64,000 nucleotides of DNA from an uncultured Verrucomicrobiota bacterium (GCA_903845125.1 CAIMWS010000405.1:1-64000), one strand, 5' to 3'. Counted from the stretch's first letter, positions 28,011 to 38,160 are shown. Notes: generated by a model not told the origin, from the letters alone. A program made the numbers and translations.

Positions 28011-30560
28011 CTACCGGATGGGACCCATCTCCATGCCCTGGTCATAGATTTTTTCGCCGGTGCGGATGGCCAGCCGGTTGCGCTGCTCGATTTCCTGGCG
28101 GGCCACATACTTGGCATCGCGCCAGCGGTCCATCTCGCAGGGCTGGAATTCATCGCGGTCAGCCTCCGGGTTCGCGGCCAACCGCTCGCGTCCGGCCCGG
28201 ATGATGGCCAGCGCCCCGGCGTAAGCGTCGGGGTTCTTTTCCTTCAAACCGGAAAGGCAGGAGCTTAGTTCCGGGCGGTCAAAACTGATTTGCGGTCCCC
28301 GATTCTGGTCGTGGCTCGCCAGGTTGGCCAAGGGTACCCCGGTCCATTTTTTCAGCTGTTCCAGTTCCGCGCCGGTCAACGGCGCCCGCCCGGCCAGGTG
28401 CCCCGGGAACGCGCTGGCATATGAAGGGTAATACGGGGCGTTGATGTCGATCCAGGTGACCACCCGGGCAAAATCCTCCGGGCTGAGCTTCACCCCGTGG
28501 TGCTCCCGGCGCAGCGTGGCCGCCAGCGGACTCCGGTGGGATCCCCAGCCAAAGGCTGGCAGGTTCTGGGCCGGGCCGGCCCCGACCGCCCGGATGTATT
28601 TCTTCTGCCACAGGTCTATATAGGAAGCATTGAAGACCAGGTCGCGATCGCCACTCAGGACCGGCTTGGCACCGTCCGGTTTGCCGTAATCATGGCAGCT
28701 CACGCAGTGGCGGTCGAACACCGGCTGAACCTCTTTGGCGTAATTGAAAAACCGCACCGGCCCATACCAGCCATCCAGGCTGGTGGGCGCCCGCTTGAGG
28801 GCCAGGGGCATGGCGGTGGCGGCGGGAGTTGGCGCGCGGCGGCGATCCTCGTGGCAGCCCACACAGCCCTGACGCTCGCCCGGTTGCACCTGGGCCCCGC
28901 TGCGCATGGACTGCACCATCATGCCATTTTCGTCCAGCAGCTGGAAATAGACAAATCGCTCGGCCGGCACCGTGAAATAAGCCGAGCCATCGGCCTCCAC
29001 GGGCACCGTGCCCAGGATCCGCTTGTTGTTGAAATCGTGCCAGTTCATCGCGGGAGCTTCCTGGCCCTGCCCGCCCCAGGCGGGATCGGTCCAGAACCGT
29101 TTCTCCGGGGATTCCACCACCCGCAGGAATTTCACTGAACCGCGCGCCACCCCGGCCATATGGGTACCTTCGTAAACATCCTGCACATAGAACGTACCCG
29201 CCGGTTCCTCGTAGTTGCGGCGGGCGGGGATCACCGGGGGCCGGGGCCGGGCCACCAGCGGCAGGGGGTCGAAACAACCGCGCTCGTCGTTGTGCACCAG
29301 AATTTCATTACCGAAAGTGTCCAGCAGATACATCCCCATCTGTTCGCCCTGGCCAGTCATGCGGGAGCATAGAAAGTATTTGCCGGCCGTCTGTGGCCGG
29401 GCCGGATCATACAGCGGGTACGGATCCTCGTAACGCAGGCGCACCCGCGTGAAGGTGTCGAAATCCCCCACCCCAATCAGGCTGCGGGCGCTGGCGGGCC
29501 AGATATGGATCACTGGATTGCCACCGTCCAAGCCCAGGCGTCGGTCCACAATGGCCAGCGCGCCCCAGGGCCGGTCGTGGCACGATCCGAAAACGCACAC
29601 GGCACGCTGCGTGCCGGGAATCATGCGGGCATCAATCACCGCCCCCGGGGAGGCGGTATTGTTGCCCCAGAAGACCGTGTGGGCCGTGCCGTCGGGGTTC
29701 ACCGTCCACAAAGCCTGGCCATCGCCGAAGTTGCGATCCACATACTCCCACCGGTCATACAGGATGCGGCCGTCGTCCATCACGCTGCCGTGGCCCTCGA
29801 AGAGCGTGCTCTTGCCGATCTGGTGGATGTTGGCCCCGTCCGGCTCCATGCGGTAAAGGTTGGCCATGATGTGCCGGTTGCACATGCAATATTTGGGTTC
29901 GCGGGTCGAGGTGAAGGCGATGTGATCGTCCGGCAGGAAAAACGGGTCAAAATCATCCACATCCGCCGCGGTGGTCAACTGTTTGAGCGCGGAGCCATCG
30001 CACTGTGCGGTGTAAATGTGATAGCTGTCCGCCGGAGTGCGCCGCAGGGCGAACACCATCCGGCGGCCGTCGAAATTCACCTCGGGATCGCGCACCATCC
30101 CCTGCGGGACATCCAGGATCGTGGCCACCCGCCGGGTGGCTCCCAGGTGCAGCACCTTCAACGCCCCGCCCGCCGTGAACGAACCGCTGTTATACTCCCC
30201 GCGGGCGTTGGGAAAAAACGTGGCGGTGTTGTGGTGGTCCGGTTTGTATTGGGGGCGGGACACATACAGGATCGGCTGGCCGGAAACGAGCGGATTGGCC
30301 AGCAGTGCCTCCTGGCGCAACTCCGACCACGCCTGGCGCAGGCGTTGGGTGTCCACCCCGCTGGTGGCTTCACTCTCCAGCGCCGCCAGGCGCTGCAGGT
30401 ATTGCGGGGCGCCGGGATAAGCCGGGCCATAGGTTGCGGCCAGATCCCGGATGGCGGCCCGGAACGCCGTAACCTCCTCCGGGGCGAGGGGTGTTTCAAC
30501 CGCCCTGCCTGCCGGACTGGCCAGCAGGAGCAGGCAAATGATCGTGTGCGTGGTTTTCAT
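28011..30560 (-). CDS. HzsA-related (hydrazine synthase alpha-like) diheme beta-propeller protein, copy 2
   Basis: Signal MKTTHTIICLLLLASPAGRA; YRMEPDGANIHQIGKS...DGRILYDRWEYVDR; CVGCH (28851-28865) and CVSCH (28692-28706); parallel organisation to copy 1. Confidence 0.8.
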   Translation of the reverse strand: MKTTHTIICLLLLASPAGRAVETPLAPEEVTAFRAAIRDLAATYGPAYPGAPQYLQRLAALESEATSGVDTQRLRQAWSELRQEALLANPLVSGQPILYVSRPQYKPDHHNTATFFPNARGEYNSGSFTAGGALKVLHLGATRRVATILDVPQGMVRDPEVNFDGRRMVFALRRTPADSYHIYTAQCDGSALKQLTTAADVDDFDPFFLPDDHIAFTSTREPKYCMCNRHIMANLYRMEPDGANIHQIGKSTLFEGHGSVMDDGRILYDRWEYVDRNFGDGQALWTVNPDGTAHTVFWGNNTASPGAVIDARMIPGTQRAVCVFGSCHDRPWGALAIVDRRLGLDGGNPVIHIWPASARSLIGVGDFDTFTRVRLRYEDPYPLYDPARPQTAGKYFLCSRMTGQGEQMGMYLLDTFGNEILVHNDERGCFDPLPLVARPRPPVIPARRNYEEPAGTFYVQDVYEGTHMAGVARGSVKFLRVVESPEKRFWTDPAWGGQGQEAPAMNWHDFNNKRILGTVPVEADGSAYFTVPAERFVYFQLLDENGMMVQSMRSGAQVQPGERQGCVGCHEDRRRAPTPAATAMPLALKRAPTSLDGWYGPVRFFNYAKEVQPVFDRHCVSCHDYGKPDGAKPVLSGDRDLVFNASYIDLWQKKYIRAVGAGPAQNLPAFGWGSHRSPLAATLRREHHGVKLSPEDFARVVTWIDINAPYYPSYASAFPGHLAGRAPLTGAELEQLKKWTGVPLANLASHDQNRGPQISFDRPELSSCLSGLKEKNPDAYAGALAIIRAGRERLAANPEADRDEFQPCEMDRWRDAKYVARQEIEQRNRLAIRTGEKIYDQGMEMGPIR

Positions 30561-30710
30561 CCAAACATTTCCTATTCGCAATCCAAGTCCGCCAAACCAC
30601 TGACCGGGACTGCGCCCGGTGGTCCGGGGAGCGGTTTGGTTGATCCTTTCTTCATGCATGAAACCGACGCTAACACGCGGCCCGGCTCCTGCCAAGCGGT
30701 ATTGCGCGGC

Positions 30711-30738
30711 TTGACTTATCGGGCCGAATGCCTATGCT
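30711..30738 (+). promoter_or_regulatory. Sigma-70-type promoter TTGACT-N16-TATGCT
   Basis: Upstream of 30764 ATG; AAGGA Shine-Dalgarno follows. Confidence 0.55.
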
Positions 30739-30763
30739 GTTCCCCAAAAAAGGAATCCATTAT

Positions 30764-31609
30764 ATGAAGTTTGGCATTAACACATTTTTGTTCACCTCGC
30801 CTTTCACCAATGAAAGCACCCGCTTGTTCAAGGATTTCAAGGCTTGGGGCTTTGACGCGGTGGAACTGGCCATCGAGGACGCCTCCCACATCGATCCCGC
30901 CTTCGTCAAGGCCGAGTTGGATAAATACGGCCTGGTGTGCAGCACGATGTGCGGCGCCTTCGGCCCGGATCGCGACCTGCGCGGCGATGCCCAGCAGCAG
31001 AAAGGCAGCTTCGATTACATTTTCAAGATGATTGATTACTGCCAGGTGCTGAACTGCCCCACCTTCGCCGGGCCTTTGTATTCCTCGGTGGGCCGCGCCG
31101 ACGCCGTGCCGGACAAGGAACGCAAGACCCAGTGGGCCACCGTGGTCCGCAACCTGAAGAAAGTCTGCGCCTACGCCGCCAAACGCAACGTCAAGATCGC
31201 CCTCGAACCGCTGAACCGGTTTGAGACCGATTTCATCAACACCGCCGACCAGGCCCTCCAGATGGTCAAAGATGTCGGCCATCCCGCCCTGCTGATCCAT
31301 CTGGACACCTTCCACATGAACATCGAGGAGAAATCCTCGCCCAAGGCCATCCGCAAGGTCGGCAAGCTGCTGGGCCATTTCCACGCCTGCGGCAGCGACC
31401 GCGGCACGCCGGGCGGCGACCATATCGACTGGCCCGGCATCGCGACAGCCTTGAAGCAGGTCGGCTACAAGCAATTCGCCGTGATTGAATCCTTCACGCC
31501 GGACGTGAAAGTGATCGCCAAGGCGGCCTCCATCTGGCGCATGATCGAAAAGAGCCAGAAAGAGATCGCCGTCAAGGGGCTGAAGTTCCTGCAAAAGGCC
31601 CTCGCCTGA
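30764..31609 (+). CDS. Sugar phosphate isomerase/epimerase (xylose isomerase-like TIM barrel)
   Basis: MKFGINTFLFTSPFTNEST...WGFDAVELAIE; IALEPLNRFETDFINTADQAL; HLDTFHMNIEE; HFHACGSDRGTPGGDHIDW. Confidence 0.9.
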   Translation: MKFGINTFLFTSPFTNESTRLFKDFKAWGFDAVELAIEDASHIDPAFVKAELDKYGLVCSTMCGAFGPDRDLRGDAQQQKGSFDYIFKMIDYCQVLNCPTFAGPLYSSVGRADAVPDKERKTQWATVVRNLKKVCAYAAKRNVKIALEPLNRFETDFINTADQALQMVKDVGHPALLIHLDTFHMNIEEKSSPKAIRKVGKLLGHFHACGSDRGTPGGDHIDWPGIATALKQVGYKQFAVIESFTPDVKVIAKAASIWRMIEKSQKEIAVKGLKFLQKALA

Positions 31610-31634
31610 TCGCATCAAGATCCTGATCCACGAA

Positions 31635-32189
31635 GTGGTGACGCGCAGCCGGGCCAACGGTCCCGGCTGTCGCTGGGTGCTTTGGGTCCAGGGCTGCTCA
31701 CTGCGGTGCCCTGGCTGTTTCAATCCCCAAACCCATCCTGTCAGCGGTGGCCGCCGCGTCGGCGTGGATGGTCTTTTCGGCCAAATCGCTGCTCTTGGCG
31801 GCGATATCGAAGGAGTAACCATCACCGGCGGCGAACCGCTGGAGCAATGCGCCGGCCTGCTGCCCCTGCTCCAGCGCATCCGGCGGGAAACTCCCTTAAG
31901 CGTCCTCGTTTTCACCGGTTTCACCTGGGAGGAACTCCAGGGCCGCCCGGCTTCGCTGCCGGGATTACGCCCGGAGATCCTTTCTTATGTCGATCTCCTG
32001 CTGGCTGGCCGGTTCACGGCTCGGCCTGCCTCCTCACCCGGCCCGCCCGGCTTGGAGCATAAATCCTGCCATTTCCTGTCCAGCCGTTACAGCGCCAAAG
32101 ATCTCACCGCGCTGGCACCCGCGGAGGCCTTCATCCGGCTGGACGGCACCATTCTGTATTCCGGTTTGCAGCCGCCCCGGACGGCCTAA
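31635..32189 (+). CDS. NrdG-like radical SAM 4Fe-4S activating enzyme
   Basis: RSRANGPGCRWVLWVQGCSLRCPGCFNPQTH (CxxxCxxC), GVTITGGEPLEQ. Frame is open upstream (RIKILIHEVVTRS), so the start is uncertain. Confidence 0.82.
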   Translation: MVTRSRANGPGCRWVLWVQGCSLRCPGCFNPQTHPVSGGRRVGVDGLFGQIAALGGDIEGVTITGGEPLEQCAGLLPLLQRIRRETPLSVLVFTGFTWEELQGRPASLPGLRPEILSYVDLLLAGRFTARPASSPGPPGLEHKSCHFLSSRYSAKDLTALAPAEAFIRLDGTILYSGLQPPRTA

Positions 32190-32266
32190 GGTGTTGGGCT
32201 GGCACCCCACCGGGATGGATAAGCCATTGCATTGTCCACGCTGTTGGGGCATGTAATCAGCCAGGC

Positions 32267-34516
32267 ATGGCGCGAAAATTACACAGCCAAGGCATGCGGC
32301 CGGCGGCCTGGTGGGGGCTGGGGCTGCTGGTCGTCCTGCCCGTGACCGTTTTGACCGGCTTGGGCATCGTGGCCTTGCGTCAGGACCGCCTGGCGGTCCA
32401 GCGCGAAGCCCGCGAGCGGGCCGATTACCTCGCCAGTGGCTTGGCGGACCAAGCCTGGCGCGCCCTGCAATCGGCGAGCCAGGAAGCCATCGCCTGGAGC
32501 CAGTCCCAGATCTCCAACCGGCTCGTGGCGGACGCCCTCCGCGGCGGACATCGCGGCCAGTGCTACGCTTTCCAATTGGACAGCCAGGGCCAGTTGGCGC
32601 ATCCCCAGCCCTTCCCCGCGGCCCCTCCGCCCCAGGATCCCGGCCGCACGGCACTGACACCCCGGCAGCTTCAGCTATGGGAAAATGCCCAAACCGCCGA
32701 ATATGTGGAACAGGACACCCCCAAAGCCATCGCCAGCCTCGAAGCTTTGCTGACCGCTGAAGAGCCGGCCCCATTCACCGTGCGAGCCCGCTATTTCCTG
32801 GGTGTCCTGCGGCTGAAACAAGCGGAATGGCCGGCCGGCCGGACTTTGTTGGAAGAAGTGTCCCATCGGCATCCCGACGTTTTGGCGGAAAGCGGTCTGC
32901 CCCTCAAAACCCTGGCCGATACCCACCTGGTGCGCCTGCTGCTCAAGCCAGGCGCCATGGCCGCCGGTAAATTGGCCGCCGGCCCGCCCGCGGATCAGCC
33001 CGCAGTAACACCGGCCACGACGTCTCCCAGCCTCCGGGCCTGGCTGCTGGAGGCCTGCGCCTACGCCCTGGAAAATCCCTCCCCAGCCTCCCGTCCACTG
33101 CTGGCCCTGGCCGAGGAAGCCTGGCCACTGGTTGCACCACCACCATCCACCCGCCCACTGGCCGCCCTGGCGCTTTGGGAAAGGGATGAAACCGTGCGGC
33201 TGCTCCACCGGGCTTGCGCAAAAACTCCGGCCGGGCGGGCCGTCATCGGCGCCAGCCTGGGCGCGGGTGGAGAAGGAGCCGTTGACCCGGCTCTACCCGA
33301 GTCGGGACGCCTGGCACTGGAAACTGGCGCCACCCAAATGGCCTGGGTGGAGGACCAAGGTTCCTGGCTGGCCAGCCGCACTCCAGGCTCCCGCTGGGTG
33401 GCCGCCCTGCCCGTGCTGGAGGTGCAAAACCTGCTGGCCCAATTGGTGGCGGCCAATTCCAATGCCATCCCGGGCTATTGCAGCGTCCGGTTTGAGGCCG
33501 CCGGACGCGCCTTGGCCAGCCCCCGCGCCGCCGGGCCATCGCCCGGCCAGGTGCTGGCCTCAGCCACCCGGTTGGGCGGGCAAATTAAAGTGGCCATCGC
33601 CCTGAGCCAGCCAGCGATCCTGTTCGCCCGGCAGCAGCAGCGCACCACCTGGTTTGGGATCCTGGTGGCCGCCTCCTCCCTCGGCACTCTGGCCGGCCTC
33701 GGCGCCACCGGGCTGGCCTACTGGCGGCAGCGCCACTTGAACCAGCTGAAAAGCAATTTCGTCTCCAGCGTTTCCCATGAGCTTCGCGCCCCCATCGCCT
33801 CCCTGCGGCTGATGGCTGAAAGCCTCGCGCAGGGGCGCGTTCCGGGGGAAGCCCGCCGCCAGGAATATTTCCAATGCATGATCCAGGAATGCCGGCGGCT
33901 GGGAGCGTTGATCGAGAACGCCCTGGATTTCGCCCGCATCGAGCAGGGCCGCTGCCAGTATGAATTCGAGCCCACCGACCTCGGCGAAGTGATCCACCAG
34001 ACCCTCGAGATCATGGAGCCTGCCGCCGCCGCCCGAAAAATCACCTTGCGGCGGGATCCCGGACCCGGCGGCGCAGTTCCCCCCGATCCAGCGGCCAATG
34101 CACCAGCGCAAGCCGGACTGGCCATGGTGGATGGCCGGGCCATCCAGCAGGCCCTGCTGAACCTCGTCGATAACGCCTTGAAGTATTCCCCAGCCGGCTC
34201 CGAAGTCAGGATCGGCCTGGCCATTCCCAGCCAGGGTCGATCCCCTTCCACCGGCCCGGGCTGGCTCGAGCTGTGGGTGCAAGACCAAGGTCCGGGGGTG
34301 CCCCCGGCCGAGCGGCGGCGCATTTTCGAGTGGTTTTACCGGGTGGGCAACGAACTGCGCCGCGAAACCCCGGGCGCCGGCATCGGCCTGGCGATCGTCC
34401 ACCACATCGTCCAGGCCCACCGCGGCCAGGTGTTTGTGGCCGACACGCCCAGCCCGGGCAGCCGGTTTGTCATGCGCCTGCCCGCAGCAGAAACTTTGCC
34501 ATGGAACGAATCCTGA
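32267..34516 (+). CDS. Sensor histidine kinase with large periplasmic region
   Basis: Two TM segments; SNFVSSVSHELRAPIASLRLM H-box; LNLVDNALKYSPAGSEV; GAGIGLAIVHHIVQAHRG. Confidence 0.92.
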   Translation: MARKLHSQGMRPAAWWGLGLLVVLPVTVLTGLGIVALRQDRLAVQREARERADYLASGLADQAWRALQSASQEAIAWSQSQISNRLVADALRGGHRGQCYAFQLDSQGQLAHPQPFPAAPPPQDPGRTALTPRQLQLWENAQTAEYVEQDTPKAIASLEALLTAEEPAPFTVRARYFLGVLRLKQAEWPAGRTLLEEVSHRHPDVLAESGLPLKTLADTHLVRLLLKPGAMAAGKLAAGPPADQPAVTPATTSPSLRAWLLEACAYALENPSPASRPLLALAEEAWPLVAPPPSTRPLAALALWERDETVRLLHRACAKTPAGRAVIGASLGAGGEGAVDPALPESGRLALETGATQMAWVEDQGSWLASRTPGSRWVAALPVLEVQNLLAQLVAANSNAIPGYCSVRFEAAGRALASPRAAGPSPGQVLASATRLGGQIKVAIALSQPAILFARQQQRTTWFGILVAASSLGTLAGLGATGLAYWRQRHLNQLKSNFVSSVSHELRAPIASLRLMAESLAQGRVPGEARRQEYFQCMIQECRRLGALIENALDFARIEQGRCQYEFEPTDLGEVIHQTLEIMEPAAAARKITLRRDPGPGGAVPPDPAANAPAQAGLAMVDGRAIQQALLNLVDNALKYSPAGSEVRIGLAIPSQGRSPSTGPGWLELWVQDQGPGVPPAERRRIFEWFYRVGNELRRETPGAGIGLAIVHHIVQAHRGQVFVADTPSPGSRFVMRLPAAETLPWNES

Positions 34517-35250
34517 TCATCGAAGACGAAGTCCCCATGCGGATGGCCCTCCAGGATTACCTGGCAGCCGAAGGCTACCGCGTTTTCGCCGAGGCCGATG
34601 GCGCCGCCGGCCTGGCCCGCGCACTGGAGGAAAAGCCGGACCTGCTCCTGCTCGATGTCATGCTGCCCAAGCTCGACGGCTTCGCCCTGTGCGCGGAACT
34701 GCGCCGGTGCGGCCGGGAACTGCCGGTGCTGATGCTCACCGCCAAAGGCCAGGTGGAGGACCGGGTAACCGGCCTGGATGCCGGGGCCGACGATTACCTG
34801 GTGAAGCCGTTCAGCACCCGCGAACTGCTGGCCCGGGTGCGCGCCTTGCTGCGCCGTTCCCACCGGGACCGCCCGGCGGCGGCCCCCCTGCGGCTGGGCG
34901 AGGTGTGCATCGATTTCCAACAACAGCGCGCCTGGCGCGGCCGGCAGGAGCTGCATTTGACGGCCAAGGAGATGGCCATGCTCAAGCTGATGGCCGAGTG
35001 CCCCGGCGAGCCCGTGTCGCGCGACCGGTTCCTGGATGTGGTATGGGGCTACGGCGCCTTCCCCACCACCCGCACGGTGGACAACCACCTGGCCGCCCTG
35101 CGCGCCAAAATCGAGCCCGATCCCAACCACCCGCGCTGGCTGAAAACGGTGCACGGCATCGGCTACCGCCTGGAGCGCGATCCCGAAAACACGAAAAACG
35201 GCGTGATTTTACAAAACCGTGACAACCACCCGCCCCCCTCCGGCCCATAA
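34501..35250 (+). CDS. OmpR/PhoB-family response regulator
   Basis: MERILIIEDEVPMRMALQDYL receiver; winged-helix C-terminus TVDNHLAALRAKIEPDPNHPRWLKTVHGIGYRL; overlaps the kinase gene by 16 nt. Confidence 0.93.
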   Translation: MERILIIEDEVPMRMALQDYLAAEGYRVFAEADGAAGLARALEEKPDLLLLDVMLPKLDGFALCAELRRCGRELPVLMLTAKGQVEDRVTGLDAGADDYLVKPFSTRELLARVRALLRRSHRDRPAAAPLRLGEVCIDFQQQRAWRGRQELHLTAKEMAMLKLMAECPGEPVSRDRFLDVVWGYGAFPTTRTVDNHLAALRAKIEPDPNHPRWLKTVHGIGYRLERDPENTKNGVILQNRDNHPPPSGP

Positions 35251-37826
35251 TGACCGCTATGAAAATGCTTAAGATCTTCTGCGCGTTGGCCCTGGCCTGC
35301 GGGACGCTGGCGGTCCCTGCCGCCACCGCCGATCACCTCACCGAAGCCCTTCAAAAAGGCCTGCTCGAGGAGGAGGCCAACCAGAACCTGGAGGCCGCCA
35401 TCGAGGCTTACCAATCCGTGATCCAGCAAAGCGCCGAGCAGCGCCGGATCATCGCCACCGCCCTCTACCGCCTGGGCGAATGCTACCGCAAACAAAGCAA
35501 AACCGCCCTCGCCACCGCCCAATATGAGCGGCTCCTGGCCGAATACACGGACCAAACCATTCTGGCTAATTTGTGCCGCCAAAACCTGGTGGCTCTGAAC
35601 GCCAGCACCAACCGGACTGAGCCGGGAAAGGATTTTAAGGAACGCATCGTGCTCGACACCGAAGCCGGGGAGGTCAAACGCATCCAGTTGCTGATCAAGG
35701 ACAGCCCCGACCTCATCAATGTCCCGGGTGCGGACGGCCTGACTCCCCTGGGCAAAGCGGCCCGGGACGGCCAGCAGATGGTGGCGAAATTCCTGCTCGA
35801 AAGCCACGCCGACCTCGAACTGAAAGGCAGCGGCAAGACGCCCTTGCATTGGGCGGCCCAATCCGGCCATAAGGCCATGGTTGATTTGCTCCTCCAGCAT
35901 GGCGCCAGCGTGAATGCCCGTGCGGATCAGACTGGCGCCACCGCCCTCCTGCTGGCCGCCAACAAAGGTTTCAAAACCATCGTCCAGGTCCTCCTGGACC
36001 AAAAGGCCGATATCCATATCCCCGCCTGCCTCTCCGGCCCGGCGGAGGCCAACGGCAACAGCACCGCCCTCCACTATGCGGCCGGCCAGGGCCTCAAGAC
36101 CGTGGCCGAGCTCCTACTGGACCATGGCGCCGACGTCAACGCCCTCAACCAGGGTAAGGTCACCCCGCTCTACAAGGCGGTGGCCGGGGGCCATCTCGCA
36201 TTGGCCGAACTCCTGGTGCAGCGCGACGCCGATGTCAACCGGGGGGATCATTCACCACTGTTCCTGGCGGTAGTCAATGGCTCGGAGGAAATGATCCGCT
36301 TCCTCCTGGAGAACCACGCCTCACCCCAGGTGAAGGAAACCTACAATAGTCAACATAACGGTACCACGCCGCTGCACGTGGCGGTAATCCAAAACAACCT
36401 GCCCCTGGCCGCCCTCCTCCTGAAGTTCAAGGCGGATCCCAACGCCACGGAACTGGGCCAGGCGACCCCGCTGCACCTGGCGGTGGCGCTGGGTGGAATC
36501 CCCCTCGCGGAACTCCTTTTAAAACAAGGCGCCGATCCCAACCGCTTGGCCCAAAACGTGAATGGAGGGGGTTGGAACGGCCTCGCTCCCTTGATGCTGG
36601 TGTTACCACCCGGGAATTTCAACCGGACCATGGCCGAACTTCTGGTGCGCCACGGCGCTAATGTCAATTTTACGATAATAAACGATGCGAACCGGACCTT
36701 GTTGCATCAAGCGGCATTGAAAGGACAGCGGGACGCCGTGGATTTCCTGGTCAACGCCGGTGCGGAGGTCAATGTGTTGGACGAATACGGATCAACCCCC
36801 TTGGATTATGCCAAGGGATCAACCGCGGGCACTCTGCCAAGACCGGGCGTACCAGGGTTTCTTCCTGGAGCTATGCCTCCGCCTCCTGGAATACCAGGAG
36901 CACCCATTCCTGCCCGGATCAATCGTCCCAGTCCAGGTGGCGAAGCCAATCCCGAGGATCCCACAAAAAACCAATCCAATATCCAGGCATTGCTCCGGGC
37001 TAAAGGGGCTATGGATGACCTGCAACGCCGCAACTTCATTTCGGCCAACCGCGGCAACGATGTGCAGCGGATGTTCAAGAAAACCCCGGAAGATTGGAAT
37101 CGCTACACCCTCTTCCAGTTGATGGCTCAAATCTACCAACCTGCCCAGATTCCATCCCATCAGCATCGGTATCGTTTTCCAGAGCTGTCCCAGATCACGA
37201 TCAAGCGCATCCGCAACCAGGCGGCCGATGCTCCAAACCTTCCGGAAAAACCAAGGCCGGCTCTATCTGAAACCAACCTACTGCTGAATCTTGAGGCCGC
37301 CTTGAAGATGAAGGACCAGACCAAGGATGTGCTGCTGGAGTGGGGTGACATCGTGGAAATCCCCGAGTCCGATCACCCGATCAACCAGCAATGGTCCGGC
37401 TTGGACCACAATCTGGCGGAAACACTAGCCGAATGCCTGAAGCGTGAAGTGCAGATCGTCGTCAAGGGGAAAACCAATCTAGTTTCGCTGTCACCATCCA
37501 TCATGATCGGCTCTGCGCCGTCAATAGCCTTCAACACCATGCCAACCATAGTTCCATATGCGGTAGGCGACTCCTCGGTGCCGCAACCCAAAAAAAATCT
37601 ATCCACCTTTGCGCTGTATGAGGTGGTCTTTGGCGCGGATGTGCTGCGCGCGTCTTCGGACATCACCCGCATTTCAGTCAAACGAGCCAGCCCCGGCCAG
37701 CCGAACAGCCGGGAGTGGACCTTCAACCTTGAAAAACGCGATCCGGCCAACACCTTTCTACTGCAGGATGGCGACCGCATCGAAATCCCGGAAAAAACCG
37801 CCGCCGCGGAGGCCGCCAAAGGCTGA
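35250..37826 (+). CDS. Secreted ankyrin-repeat protein with C-terminal SLBB-like segments
   Basis: Signal MKMLKIFCALALACGTLAVPAATA; many ANK repeats (TPLHWAAQSGHKAMVDLLLQHGASVNA); LLEWGDIVEIPESDH and LLQDGDRIEIPEK at C-terminus. ATG overlaps the preceding stop (TAATG). Confidence 0.88.
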   Translation: MTAMKMLKIFCALALACGTLAVPAATADHLTEALQKGLLEEEANQNLEAAIEAYQSVIQQSAEQRRIIATALYRLGECYRKQSKTALATAQYERLLAEYTDQTILANLCRQNLVALNASTNRTEPGKDFKERIVLDTEAGEVKRIQLLIKDSPDLINVPGADGLTPLGKAARDGQQMVAKFLLESHADLELKGSGKTPLHWAAQSGHKAMVDLLLQHGASVNARADQTGATALLLAANKGFKTIVQVLLDQKADIHIPACLSGPAEANGNSTALHYAAGQGLKTVAELLLDHGADVNALNQGKVTPLYKAVAGGHLALAELLVQRDADVNRGDHSPLFLAVVNGSEEMIRFLLENHASPQVKETYNSQHNGTTPLHVAVIQNNLPLAALLLKFKADPNATELGQATPLHLAVALGGIPLAELLLKQGADPNRLAQNVNGGGWNGLAPLMLVLPPGNFNRTMAELLVRHGANVNFTIINDANRTLLHQAALKGQRDAVDFLVNAGAEVNVLDEYGSTPLDYAKGSTAGTLPRPGVPGFLPGAMPPPPGIPGAPIPARINRPSPGGEANPEDPTKNQSNIQALLRAKGAMDDLQRRNFISANRGNDVQRMFKKTPEDWNRYTLFQLMAQIYQPAQIPSHQHRYRFPELSQITIKRIRNQAADAPNLPEKPRPALSETNLLLNLEAALKMKDQTKDVLLEWGDIVEIPESDHPINQQWSGLDHNLAETLAECLKREVQIVVKGKTNLVSLSPSIMIGSAPSIAFNTMPTIVPYAVGDSSVPQPKKNLSTFALYEVVFGADVLRASSDITRISVKRASPGQPNSREWTFNLEKRDPANTFLLQDGDRIEIPEKTAAAEAAKG

Positions 37827-37874
37827 AATCGGCCGCCCGATCCACCTTTCCCGGCGGCCAAGCGCCGGGGCAAC

Positions 37875-37919
37875 GCCACCCGGAATTGGGGATCCCACCC
37901 CTTCCAGGTGGCCATTTTT
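37875..37919 (+). terminator. Rho-independent terminator after HK-RR-ankyrin operon
   Basis: GCCACC-CGGAATTGGGG...CCCCTTCCA-GGTGGC stem followed by CATTTTTATT. Confidence 0.8.
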
Positions 37920-38052
37920 ATTAGTTTCTTAAGGCTTGCCAAGCATTTCCCGGATGTATATTCTCCAAAGCTGTCCGAATGCGAAGGGATTCCGCGGCGT
38001 CAAAAGTGTGCGGGACCATGCGGTTATGAACCCAGCAAATTGCATCAAGCTG

Positions 38053-38095
38053 TGCCAAAGTGGCAAAGGTTACACCTTAACCACTGATCATCAGT
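38053..38095 (+). ncRNA. Candidate structured leader: three consecutive 5-bp hairpins upstream of pncA
   Basis: TGCCA-AAG-TGGCA (38053-38065), GGTTA-CACCT-TAACC (38068-38082), ACTGA-TCA-TCAGT (38083-38095). Confidence 0.35.
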
Positions 38096-38160
38096 TATTT
38101 AGAACACCCATCACACCGGGCATGGCAGCCGTGAAACGCCCGCAGTGAAGCCTTTATCGT

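Noticed and set aside
26081-28204. 707-aa plus-strand ORF antisense to HzsA-related copy 1
   Set aside because: Shadow ORF of a GC-rich coding strand; the minus frame has a signal peptide, CXXCH motifs and propeller repeats, while this one has no recognisable family.
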